A DNA stretch of 64,000 bases from Candidatus Saccharimonadota bacterium (GTDB taxonomy: Bacteria; Patescibacteriota; Saccharimonadia; Saccharimonadales; Saccharimonadaceae): the NCBI GenBank assembly GCA_028289065.1, contig JAQGHA010000013.1, positions 1 to 64,000 of the forward strand. The letters run 5' to 3'. The translations under genes and the position numbers were made by a program. Under the pieces are notes generated by a model. It saw only the letters and a list, made by a program, of their open reading frames with translations. It ran no database searches and was not told the DNA's origin. Of the stretch, positions 47,981 to 57,262 are shown in pieces. Numbering within the stretch: position 1 is the stretch's first letter; every line of letters begins with the position of its first letter.

Positions 47981-48032
47981 TACCCGCTGCAAAGCAATGT
48001 CGAGCCTCGCTCCGTTGCAATAACGCAGCGGG
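47981..48032 (+). terminator. GC-rich hairpin
   Basis: ACCCGCTGC..GCAGCGGGT. Confidence 0.6.
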
Positions 48033-48173
48033 TTCGTCATATCTGGTATATGTTTTAATTGTTCAAATACAGCACCGCTTTATGCGGTGTTTTTTAATTT
48101 GTTTCAGGTTGTATTCTTTCCTCCAATCCGTCATACTAACCATAAGTATTTAAAAGGGTAGGCAACACTTATA

Positions 48174-50165
48174 ATGACTCCGCTCCGATTGTCGCACACC
48201 TGGCATCGTCGTTTGTACGTGGCAATTTTTTTGCTGTCGTTCTCACTTGTAGCTATTTACGCGCTCAAGTTAGCAGCGGTTTTTTCTGTCCCCGAATCTT
48301 TTGAAGTAAACCTTGTAACAGCAATTATCGCTGGCCTTGCAGCCATCGCGAGCGCCACATTCTTCTTTATGGAAGAAAAGTTGTCTGGCTTTGGTTATAG
48401 CATGACAGCTTTCACACTTCTTACGTTAGCCGTTGGCTGGCAAGTGCTCCATACCGGTGGCCTGGCATCACCATATTTTGTCTTTTGGACCTTAATTGCG
48501 TTCTTTGCAGCATTATTTGGTGCCTACGGTTGGTTAGCGATTACATTTTTAATCGGTAGTTATATTGCTGGGGTCTACTTGGCACATACCTATAGTTTTG
48601 AAACTTTTGGCTTACTTTTCCTCGGTACGGCTTTACCATTAGTCATCGGTATTTTGGTGTGGCGAGAGCAAGGAGAAATTGACGATTCGACTAAGAATGT
48701 CAAAAACCTAGCTAATCAACTATCCGAGGTTGCCTCGAAATCTGAAATAGTTATTAACGCCATTGGTGATGGGGTTATTGCCATTGATTCAACCGCCACT
48801 ATCCAACTTATCAACCCAGCAGCTCAACAAATGCTTGGCTGGGGCAAACAGGACGCTTTGAAGCTAAGCTATAAATCAATTCTTAAACTTGAAGATGAAA
48901 GGGGCACCGACCTCGACCCGGCAATGGACCCAATTGAACAAGTTCTCAATACCAACCAACAATCACGCGCCAAGCACTTAATCGCCCTGACGAAATCTGG
49001 CAAAAAGATTTCGGTATCGTTGGTAGTTAACCCAATTGGCGATACGGGTTCAGGGGCAATTATTGTTTTTCGAGACATTACTAAAGAACGCGCCGAAGAA
49101 CGTGAACAAGCGGAATTTATTAGTACCGCCAGCCATGAAATGCGCACACCGGTTGCGGCCATTGAAGGCTACCTCGGCCTGGCTATGAACGCTACTACTG
49201 CCACAGTCGATGCTCGGGCTAAAGACTTCATTATGAAAGCCCACGAAGCCGCGCAGCACCTTGGCCGTTTATTCCAAGACTTACTGGACGTATCAAAAAG
49301 TGACGACGGCCGGCTAACAAATGTTCCAAAAGTAGTTGATGTTGTTTCTCTCACCGAGACAATTATTCAAGGTTTGAACGAAAAGGCTGTTAATAAAGGG
49401 CTGAAGCTTATTTTCAACTCGGCTAATACCGCAGCGGCCAGTAGTTCACAAAAGAAAATTATGCCAGTGTACTATGTGAATCAAGACAACGACCACATCC
49501 GCGAAATCCTTGATAACCTAATCGATAACGCTATAAAATACACTCCTCAAGGCGAAGTGATTGTCGATGTTAGTGGCGATGAAGACAAAGTTATTATAAG
49601 CGTCAAAGATTCTGGGCTTGGTATTCCACCCGAAGATATTCCACACCTCTTCCAGAAGTTTTACCGGGTTAATAACATGGACCGCCAAGAAATTGGCGGC
49701 ACCGGCCTTGGTTTATACCTAGTACGCCGTTTAACCGAAAATATGCAGGGTCGTATTTGGGTAGAAAGCGTTTATCAAAAGGGGAGTACTTTCTTCTTCC
49801 AGTTGCCTCGTATCGAAACCCAAGAAGCGGAGCACCTTAAAGAGCAGCAGGGGGCTAAAGCCCTTCAAGTTGCCGCCAGTACTCCCGTGGCTGCACCGGC
49901 GCCTATTCCGGCATCAAATGCCGCACCTATGCCAATACCAGCATCGACGCCTGCGCCATCTGCTACGCCAATGCCAGTACCATCAGCTCCAATCGTGGCA
50001 CCAGCAGCCATACCCGTTCCTCAAGAATTGCCTGTAGCCCCACCGGCTGCGCGCCCAGCGACCAGTGTGCCGAGGGGCGAAACGCTCACACGGGAGCAAA
50101 TTAATGAACGCGTTAAACAACTCGAGGCCTTATCCAAACAGCAACGAGGGCAAAGCGGAAGATGA
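48174..50165 (+). CDS. membrane PAS-domain sensor histidine kinase with P/A-rich tail
   Basis: FISTASHEMRTPVAAIEGYLG; NLIDNAIKYTPQGE; GGTGLGLYLVRRL; C-terminal PIPASNAAPMPIPASTPAPS. Confidence 0.92.
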   Translation: MTPLRLSHTWHRRLYVAIFLLSFSLVAIYALKLAAVFSVPESFEVNLVTAIIAGLAAIASATFFFMEEKLSGFGYSMTAFTLLTLAVGWQVLHTGGLASPYFVFWTLIAFFAALFGAYGWLAITFLIGSYIAGVYLAHTYSFETFGLLFLGTALPLVIGILVWREQGEIDDSTKNVKNLANQLSEVASKSEIVINAIGDGVIAIDSTATIQLINPAAQQMLGWGKQDALKLSYKSILKLEDERGTDLDPAMDPIEQVLNTNQQSRAKHLIALTKSGKKISVSLVVNPIGDTGSGAIIVFRDITKERAEEREQAEFISTASHEMRTPVAAIEGYLGLAMNATTATVDARAKDFIMKAHEAAQHLGRLFQDLLDVSKSDDGRLTNVPKVVDVVSLTETIIQGLNEKAVNKGLKLIFNSANTAAASSSQKKIMPVYYVNQDNDHIREILDNLIDNAIKYTPQGEVIVDVSGDEDKVIISVKDSGLGIPPEDIPHLFQKFYRVNNMDRQEIGGTGLGLYLVRRLTENMQGRIWVESVYQKGSTFFFQLPRIETQEAEHLKEQQGAKALQVAASTPVAAPAPIPASNAAPMPIPASTPAPSATPMPVPSAPIVAPAAIPVPQELPVAPPAARPATSVPRGETLTREQINERVKQLEALSKQQRGQSGR

Positions 50166-50222
50166 ACATAAACGTAAGCACTATGGTATTTTCCATAGAT
50201 ATTAAGTAGAATAAAGGTAATT

Positions 50223-51140
50223 ATGGCAAAAATCCTATTAGTTGAAGACGATAAAAGTTTACGCGAAATTTACGGCGTACGTTTAATGGCTGAGGGGTAC
50301 GAAATTGTCTCAGCTGGCGACGGCGAAGAAGCCCTAGCAATGGCAATCAAAGAACGGCCTGACCTGATCGTCAGCGACGTCATGATGCCAAAGATCAGCG
50401 GTTTCGACATGCTGGATATTCTCCGGAGCACTACTGAAACCAAAAACGTCAAAGTTATTATGATGACCGCGCTATCTAGCGAGGACCAACGCGCCCGCGG
50501 CGAAGCCCTTGGTGCTGACCGTTACCTGGTGAAATCACAAGTTGGTATTGAAGATGTTGTTCGCACTGTTCACGACGTCTTAGGTGATGGCGTACCAAAT
50601 GCAGCCCCAGCACCAGTCTACACAACCGCCGAAGCTCCTGTTCAACCTATTGCTGCACCTGTTGAAGCTGCTCCAGTAGCCGCTGCCGCTCCAGTAGCCA
50701 TTGAATTTCCAGATACTCCAGTATTAAGTGAGTTGCCAACTCCTACCGCACCGTTGCCTGTTTTAGAAGCAGTTCCGGTTGCCTTGCCAACACCTTCGCC
50801 AGTCCCAACATTCACCCCAGCACCCGCCGCTTTTGATGTTCCGGTTTCACCTGTTGCGCCAGCCGAGCCTATCGCACCAGTCACACCGGTCGCTCCCATC
50901 GCTCCTATAGCACCAGTCGCTACTCCGGCACCATTCCCAGCACCCGCGCCTGTAGCTGCACCAGCTGCAATGCCACAACCAACCGCGCCCTTTTCAGCAC
51001 CAGCAACATTAGGTGAACGGGTAATTGCACCGCTTAGTGACTTTACAAGCCAACCAGGCCCTGGCGTACTTGATTTATCAAGTCAGATGGACCAAGCGCT
51101 TAATAGCCCAAGCGTCCCACCTACGCCACCAACAGTTTAG
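50223..51140 (+). CDS. response regulator with about 185-aa P/A-rich low-complexity tail
   Basis: ILLVEDDKSLREIYGVRL; LIVSDVMMPKISG; MMTALSSED; tail PAPVYTTAEAPVQPIAAPVEAAPVAAAAP. Confidence 0.92.
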   Translation: MAKILLVEDDKSLREIYGVRLMAEGYEIVSAGDGEEALAMAIKERPDLIVSDVMMPKISGFDMLDILRSTTETKNVKVIMMTALSSEDQRARGEALGADRYLVKSQVGIEDVVRTVHDVLGDGVPNAAPAPVYTTAEAPVQPIAAPVEAAPVAAAAPVAIEFPDTPVLSELPTPTAPLPVLEAVPVALPTPSPVPTFTPAPAAFDVPVSPVAPAEPIAPVTPVAPIAPIAPVATPAPFPAPAPVAAPAAMPQPTAPFSAPATLGERVIAPLSDFTSQPGPGVLDLSSQMDQALNSPSVPPTPPTV

Positions 51141-51157
51141 CTGTTATACTTAAACCA

Positions 51158-51829
51158 GTGAGTGAACGTCTTAATAAATATTTAGCATTTCAACTTGGCG
51201 TCTCTCGGCGCGAAGCTGACAATAGCATCGCCGCCGGGCATGTGAAGGTGAACGGCCAAACGGCTGTATTAGGTGGCCGCTTTGAAGAAAGCGACACCAT
51301 TACCTATAAGTCAAAGCCCTTAGCAAAAAGGGTAGCCTATACCTATGTCGCATTGAACAAGCCAATCGGTTATGTTTCTTCCCGCAAGCAGCAAGGTGAC
51401 GTACCTACACTGTATTCGTTATTACCAGAGAAATATCATAATTTAAAACCAGTCGGCCGCTTGGATAAAGACAGTAGTGGGCTCCTGCTTCTAACTGATG
51501 ATGGCGACTTTGCCTACAACATGACCCACCCCAAGTTTTATAAGGTCAAAACCTACGAAGTATCGCTTGATACCGAGCTAGCACCACTTCATCAACAAAT
51601 GATCAGTGATTTTGGGATCGAACTGGAAGACGGACCAAGCAAATTAAGCCTGGAAAAGCGCGATAGTGCCAAAGACTGGCTGGTTACCATGCACGAAGGC
51701 CGCAACCGCCAAATCCGCCGAACATTTAGTAGCCTTGGATACACCGTTACAGCGCTGCACCGGATTAGCTTCGGAACTTACACACTTGAAGCTTTAAAGC
51801 CGGGTGAATTCGCTGAAATAAGCAAATAG
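51158..51829 (+). CDS. pseudouridine synthase, RsuA/RluB family (GTG start)
   Basis: S4 domain; PVGRLDKDSSGLLLLTDDGD; EGRNRQIRRTFSSLG. Confidence 0.93.
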   Translation: MSERLNKYLAFQLGVSRREADNSIAAGHVKVNGQTAVLGGRFEESDTITYKSKPLAKRVAYTYVALNKPIGYVSSRKQQGDVPTLYSLLPEKYHNLKPVGRLDKDSSGLLLLTDDGDFAYNMTHPKFYKVKTYEVSLDTELAPLHQQMISDFGIELEDGPSKLSLEKRDSAKDWLVTMHEGRNRQIRRTFSSLGYTVTALHRISFGTYTLEALKPGEFAEISK

Positions 51830-51892
51830 AAAAATTCTGCATGCCGCTTATGCTAGCGTGAAGAGCGTTTTTCTGCTATAATTACCTCTGTT

Positions 51893-53467
51893 ATGGCTTC
51901 AAAACTTCCTACAGTTGCGATTATTGGTCAAGCGAACGTCGGAAAGAGTTCGCTTTTTAATCGTTTTGTAAAATCCAAGCAAGCAATTGTTGCCCGCGAA
52001 GCCGGGACTACACGTGACAACGTGTTGGGAAAAGTTACTCACCTTAACCATACCTTTTGGATGGTTGATACCGCTGGTTTAAAAGACCCTAACGACGAAT
52101 TCGAAGCATCAATTCAAGAGCAAATTACCGAAGCGGCTGATGCTGCTGACGTCATTTTAGTAATGGTTGATGGTACTCAGTACGTTAGCGACGAAGACCG
52201 CATTGTGGCTAAAAAAGCCCTTAAAAGCAAAAAACCAGTTATCTTGCTAATCAATAAAACCGACCTGGCTGGTGCTCTCCCAACCGATGAATTCCGTCGC
52301 CTTGGTATTAAAGAAATTATTCGTACTAGTGCTGAACACAGTACCGGTGTTTTAGAAACGCTCGATACGGTTACTGACCTTATCCCTGAAGCTACCGAGC
52401 GCGAAGATACTGATGTTATTCGGGTTTCGTTAATTGGCCGTCCAAATGTTGGTAAAAGCAACCTCTTCAACACCCTTGCCGGTAAGCAACAAGCTTTGGT
52501 TGCGAACATCGCCGGGACTACCCGCGACATCAACCGTGTAAAGGTAAAGTATAAAACGCAAACCATTGAATTGCTCGACACCGCTGGCATGCGTAAACCA
52601 GGTAAGCAAGAAGTCGGCATTGAAAAGTTCAGCGTACTTCGTAGCCTGCAAGCGATTGAAGAGAGCGACATCTGTTTCCTCTTAATGGACGTGAACGAAA
52701 TCAACACTCAACTTGACCAACGCCTGGCCGGTATTATCGATGAAGCTGGCAAAGGTTTAGTTATCGTTGTCAGCAAGTGGGACAGTGTAGAAGGCAAGGA
52801 TGCCTATACTCGCGACGCCCTAGCGCCTAAAATTTCTCAAAACTTTAAGTTTGTTCCATGGGCACCGCTTATTTTTACTAGCAGCGTTACTGGCCAAAAC
52901 GTTTCAAAGTTATTCGACCTTATTTTAGAAATTGACGAACGTCGTCACCAAGAAGTTAAAACTCGTAAACTTAACGATATGCTCCAAAATGTTGTTTCAC
53001 GCCACCCGCCGGCTGGCCTTAAAAATACCCATCCGAAACTTCGCTATATGGTACAAACCGATAATTCGCCACCATGGTTCGTTATCTACGGTAGCAACCT
53101 GAAGTTCATTCACTGGAGCTACAAACGCCACCTGGAACGCATTTTACGTGAAGAGTTCGACTTTGTCGGTACAGCCATTCGCTTTAGCTTCCGCGACGAG
53201 AAGCAAATTAAAGCTAACCGTGAAAAAGCCGAATACGAAGAGAAAGCTGCCGCGAAAGCACTGGCTAACCCTGAAGCATTTGTTGATGCTGAAGTTGAGA
53301 CGGAAGTAAAAGCCGAAGTTAAACCTAAAGTCGTAAAGCCAAAAGTTGAAGTAAAGCCTATTGGCTTAGCTAAGGCTAGCAAACCTCAAGTGAAACCAAA
53401 CTACAAAGCTAAAGTAATCACTAAAGCTTCCAAAGGAACAAAAAAACCGTTCAAAAACGGTAAATAA
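51893..53467 (+). CDS. der: ribosome-associated GTPase Der
   Basis: Two tandem GTPase domains (GQANVGKSSLFNRF; GRPNVGKSNLFNTL), KH-like C-terminus. Confidence 0.95.
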   Translation: MASKLPTVAIIGQANVGKSSLFNRFVKSKQAIVAREAGTTRDNVLGKVTHLNHTFWMVDTAGLKDPNDEFEASIQEQITEAADAADVILVMVDGTQYVSDEDRIVAKKALKSKKPVILLINKTDLAGALPTDEFRRLGIKEIIRTSAEHSTGVLETLDTVTDLIPEATEREDTDVIRVSLIGRPNVGKSNLFNTLAGKQQALVANIAGTTRDINRVKVKYKTQTIELLDTAGMRKPGKQEVGIEKFSVLRSLQAIEESDICFLLMDVNEINTQLDQRLAGIIDEAGKGLVIVVSKWDSVEGKDAYTRDALAPKISQNFKFVPWAPLIFTSSVTGQNVSKLFDLILEIDERRHQEVKTRKLNDMLQNVVSRHPPAGLKNTHPKLRYMVQTDNSPPWFVIYGSNLKFIHWSYKRHLERILREEFDFVGTAIRFSFRDEKQIKANREKAEYEEKAAAKALANPEAFVDAEVETEVKAEVKPKVVKPKVEVKPIGLAKASKPQVKPNYKAKVITKASKGTKKPFKNGK

Positions 53468-53489
53468 ATTCTTTAAGTTGTAAGCACCC

Positions 53490-53527
53490 TGAGGCCTCGT
53501 CATCCGTTTGGAAGACGAGGCCTCAGT
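53490..53527. terminator. Strong hairpin between convergent genes
   Basis: CTGAGGCCTCGTC..GACGAGGCCTCAG perfect 13-bp stem. Confidence 0.7.
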
Positions 53528-53542
53528 AGCACTGGGTGAACG

Positions 53543-53917
53543 TTACGAGCGGCGGTTGAGCTTGGTCCCGATCTTCGGGACCTTCTTCTTGTACTTGGAC
53601 ATCACTCTTCTGCAGTGCTTCGACATGGCGAAGAGCACAACTACTGCGATCGCCGCTCCGAACAGTACTGCGAAGTGAACCAGGGGGTCGGCACTTTCGT
53701 ACGCGATAGCCGGAAGACATGCGAACAAGACGTAGAAACCGGCCACGAACGCGACCACCTTTGATCCAAAGATGGCTTCCTTCGCGTCGTAATCTACCTC
53801 CGTGTACTTCTTCAGCGGCGACAATGCGTGCATCAGATACGCCACCGAGAGCAGGATTATCAGGACAACCCCCCACAGGATGGTGTTAAGCGGGTGCTGG
53901 ATGATGTAGTCCATCAT
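53543..53917 (-). CDS. membrane protein, hypothetical (C/G-ending codons)
   Basis: Three hydrophobic segments; TTGGAGGGATGATGG leader. Confidence 0.6.
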   Translation of the reverse strand: MMDYIIQHPLNTILWGVVLIILLSVAYLMHALSPLKKYTEVDYDAKEAIFGSKVVAFVAGFYVLFACLPAIAYESADPLVHFAVLFGAAIAVVVLFAMSKHCRRVMSKYKKKVPKIGTKLNRRS

Positions 53918-54099
53918 CCCTCCAATCTTTTTTGGTAAAAACGAATGATGACACGATCAACTGCGGGCTGGTGTTAAGTAGCCTTAAAAATTCCTCTCAA
54001 CTCTGCTCGTAATGTTCGAGTTCCGGATAATTCAACAAAACTAGGTGATATTATGGCATATTTCTTGATTTTATTCAATACGGTACAATAGAAGCAGTT

Positions 54100-54669
54100 A
54101 TGAAACTACTTTTTGCTCAAGGAAATCCCGGTCGCCAATATGCGCGCACTCGTCACAATACTGGCTTTATTGCCCTTGATGCTTTAGCAGAGGCGCAAGG
54201 TGGCACTTGGCGGACTCAAGAGAAGTTCCGAGCGGACATTGCCGAAATTTCATTACAAGGCGAAAAAATACTTCTAGTTAAGCCGTTGTCTTTCTACAAT
54301 GAAACCGGCCAAGTAGCTCGTGGCTTGGTTGATTTCTACAAACTGAACATCGCCGGGGACGTCCTTGTTATTCATGATGAGCTCGCCTTACCGTTTGGTA
54401 CCATTCGAGTGCGCGAAAAGGGGAGTGATGCTGGTAACAATGGCATTAAAAGTTTGAATGCCCACCTAGGTCAAAGTTACGCTCGTATTCGCATCGGTAT
54501 TTGGAATGAGCGACGCGATAGTATGAATGACGCGGATTTTGTATTAAGCGCATTTTCGGAAGAAGAAATAAAGCAGCTCCATCAACTTATCGAAACGAAA
54601 ATTACCGAACTTATTGAAGCCTTTGTAAAAGGCGACCTGGAGCCAGTCAGCCATACACTCGAGGCATAA
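54100..54669 (+). CDS. pth: peptidyl-tRNA hydrolase
   Basis: LLFAQGNPGRQYARTRHNTGF; VIHDELALPFGTIRVREKGSDAGNNGIKS. Confidence 0.95.
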   Translation: MKLLFAQGNPGRQYARTRHNTGFIALDALAEAQGGTWRTQEKFRADIAEISLQGEKILLVKPLSFYNETGQVARGLVDFYKLNIAGDVLVIHDELALPFGTIRVREKGSDAGNNGIKSLNAHLGQSYARIRIGIWNERRDSMNDADFVLSAFSEEEIKQLHQLIETKITELIEAFVKGDLEPVSHTLEA

Positions 54670-54789
54670 CGAGCCTATGCTTGCACCAGATCGTCTTTTA
54701 TCGCATACTTACTGCTAGTTTTCGGTCGAGCTGACCACACCGCAGTCAGACTCCCGAAAAGGTAGTTTGACAGAACATTGGAGTAAGTT

Positions 54790-55224
54790 ATGGGGAATAA
54801 GCTAGAACGAGTACTGCTGATCGACGATGTCGTTGAGGCGATCAAAGCGTTCATCCCTCGCACACCGAATACGGTCCATTTTTACCTGCGAAGGCAAAAA
54901 ACCGTGACTGTGAGCAGCCTGATTCTGGGCCGCCCGAAGAAGAAGGTGGTGTACGTACACGAGCACATCGAAGCTTCCGAAGTCGGCTGCACACATGACG
55001 ACTACCACCTGCACATTACCGTCTACATCGACAAGCGGCCCAACAAGGAAAACCGCTGCTTCATCCTGCTGGTAGTTCCCTACAGGCAGAGTAAGGTCAT
55101 CGAGCTGAACCGTGAGTCGCTGATTAAGATGAACGCGAAGCAGCTCAAAGCGATTCGTAACCTGCTAGCAGGGAAGCCCACGGCCAGTACCTCGGAAGCA
55201 GAAGTAGCCACAGTCGCCGCCTGA
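54790..55224 (+). CDS. hypothetical protein (C/G-ending codons)
   Basis: 144 aa; TTGGAGTAAGTT-ATG; downstream CCCCCCGCTC..GAGCGGGGGG terminator. Confidence 0.6.
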   Translation: MGNKLERVLLIDDVVEAIKAFIPRTPNTVHFYLRRQKTVTVSSLILGRPKKKVVYVHEHIEASEVGCTHDDYHLHITVYIDKRPNKENRCFILLVVPYRQSKVIELNRESLIKMNAKQLKAIRNLLAGKPTASTSEAEVATVAA

Positions 55225-55260
55225 ACCTTGCATCGCCCCATCTCCATCTGAAAAACAAAA

Positions 55261-55290
55261 CCCCCCGCTCTAAGTAGAGCGGGGGGTTTT
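55261..55290. terminator. Strong intrinsic terminator
   Basis: CCCCCCGCTCTAAGTAGAGCGGGGGGTTTT. Confidence 0.9.
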
Positions 55291-55741
55291 CAAATATTAT
55301 TTCTAGGTACCAGGTAAGGGTGGGCATCACCTGGCACCAATTTACCCTTTAACCCACCCAGGAATGTTCGAGTGAAGCGTCGCGACCGATAAAATAAATA
55401 TGGAGCGCGCCTGATTGAATCTCGCAGAGGACAATCACTACTGTATAGTCACTGATGAACATTCCTTTAATTGGGAGTCCAGTTCTACTAATAAATTAAC
55501 AGAAAGGGCGTTAAAGGGATTAGTAAACACGCAAGGCTGTCAAGATTAATCTAAGCTTAGAAAGTGGAGGGTATTTACTTTAGAAGCGCCTTGCATGCTA
55601 CCTAACATAAGCAGTACAATAAATTGTACTACCGTTAGAAATAGGGGGTATAAGGTGCTTGATATAGCTATATTGCTGTATCAATCGTTTTGAAGTATAG
55701 CACTTTGTTGACTTAGTGTCAATACTTATTTTAGGGTAAAC

Positions 55742-56602
55742 ATGAAAATCATTAATATCAATAGAGAAAGTATAGTAAGCGAAAGCTTTTTATCACCCCT
55801 GTTACAGCTAGCAAAAATACCAGAAAATTTGTACATAAAAGGGAATTTACCAGTCTTAAGGCAACCAGTTGTCGCCATAATAGGCACGCGCCGTCCAACA
55901 CCCTACGGGCGAGAAGTAACACAAACATTGGCCACCGATTTAGCCCGAAGCGGGGTAGTGGTGGTCAGCGGTTTAGCTGCCGGTATCGATACTATTGCTC
56001 ATACCGCCACACTTGAGGCAGGCGGCACCACAATCGCCGTTTTAGCCCAAGGGCTACATAGTGTATACCCAGCATCCAACCGGGGCTTAGCCGACCGCAT
56101 AAGCAAACATGGCGCCCTTATTACCGAGTACGATACTGGTGTTGATGCTTTGAAACATCACTTCTTAGCACGCAACCGGATTGTAAGCGGGTTAGCAGAC
56201 GCCGTTATTGTTACCGAAGCCGCAGATCGCAGCGGCACCTTTTCGACCGTGGCACACGCCCTGGAGCAGAATAAAGAGGTGTTTGCTGTGCCTGGACCGA
56301 TTACAAGTTTGTTATCAGCGGGGCCAAATAGGCTATTACAGCAAGGTGCGCATGTAGCCTTATCTGCCGATGACATATTAAATGTCATTGCACCGCATTT
56401 AGTAGCCGGGCAACGAAAGTTTGTGTTTGGAAATACACCCTTAGAAGTAAGGATTATTGAATTAATTCAGCAGGGTGTGCGAAGCGGGGATGAGTTACTC
56501 GCGAAGTCTGAAGCTAGCGCCAGTGAGTTCATGGAAGCGATGACGATGATGGAACTGAACGGCACCGTTCGCGCACTCGGCGGTAACCAGTGGACTATAT
56601 AA
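55742..56602 (+). CDS. dprA: DNA processing protein DprA
   Basis: AIIGTRRPTPYGREVT; VVSGLAAGIDTIAH; ALEQNKEVFAVPGPI. Confidence 0.93.
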   Translation: MKIININRESIVSESFLSPLLQLAKIPENLYIKGNLPVLRQPVVAIIGTRRPTPYGREVTQTLATDLARSGVVVVSGLAAGIDTIAHTATLEAGGTTIAVLAQGLHSVYPASNRGLADRISKHGALITEYDTGVDALKHHFLARNRIVSGLADAVIVTEAADRSGTFSTVAHALEQNKEVFAVPGPITSLLSAGPNRLLQQGAHVALSADDILNVIAPHLVAGQRKFVFGNTPLEVRIIELIQQGVRSGDELLAKSEASASEFMEAMTMMELNGTVRALGGNQWTI

Positions 56603-56657
56603 GGTAATATTGTATAATTCGCAGAGGACTTTCGTACATCAATAGATTGGGACCTTC

Positions 56658-57053
56658 ATGAATGATGAAAGAAGTACACTTGACAAGCTCGACTTTGGTG
56701 TCGGGCTGGCGGCAGGACTAGTACTACGAGGTGAAACAACGATTAACGAGCGGAACCTCGCGGTACTGCATGAATCCTTCCTCGAAGCCTTCAAAGTTGT
56801 CGAGACTCAGCTCGACCACGACAACCTCCGGTTTGCCATCATCCTCCACAGGGTGCACCGCACCAGCACTGATGTGTTCAACATCATGAGCTACTGGTTG
56901 GGGTTATGGGCAACCAGAGATGCGCCCGGCACTATCTACAGGTTCAGAATGGACGAAGAGAGTGCCGAGAAGCTACTAGCCAAACTGCCCGGCGGCCGAC
57001 AGATGTTCCTGGACGCAGCCGACGCCTTCTTGTTGCGCTACCGCAACACCTAA
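56658..57053 (+). CDS. hypothetical protein (C/G-ending codons)
   Basis: 131 aa; followed by GGCCGCCACA..TGTGTGGCGGCC terminator. Confidence 0.6.
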   Translation: MNDERSTLDKLDFGVGLAAGLVLRGETTINERNLAVLHESFLEAFKVVETQLDHDNLRFAIILHRVHRTSTDVFNIMSYWLGLWATRDAPGTIYRFRMDEESAEKLLAKLPGGRQMFLDAADAFLLRYRNT

Positions 57054-57068
57054 CCGAAAGTCCACCCA

Positions 57069-57105
57069 AGGCCGCCACATTCTGTGTGGCGGCCCTTAAC
57101 TTTTA
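57069..57105 (+). terminator. Intrinsic terminator
   Basis: GGCCGCCACAttcTGTGTGGCGGCCC then TTAACTTTT. Confidence 0.8.
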
Positions 57106-57262
57106 CAACGCTTTATATATGTAGCTGCCGAGAAGGGGTAATGCTTAATTTAATAGATACTTTACAAATGATAGTAATTTGTATAAACTCAGGCCTTGTG
57201 TTTAGCTAATACACGATTCGTCACATAAAAATATAAGAATAGAAACGTACAATAGAATATAT

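Noticed and set aside
55291-55741. RNase P RNA or tmRNA upstream of dprA
   Set aside because: Characteristic conserved segments and a tRNA-like end were not found by eye; cmscan would be decisive.
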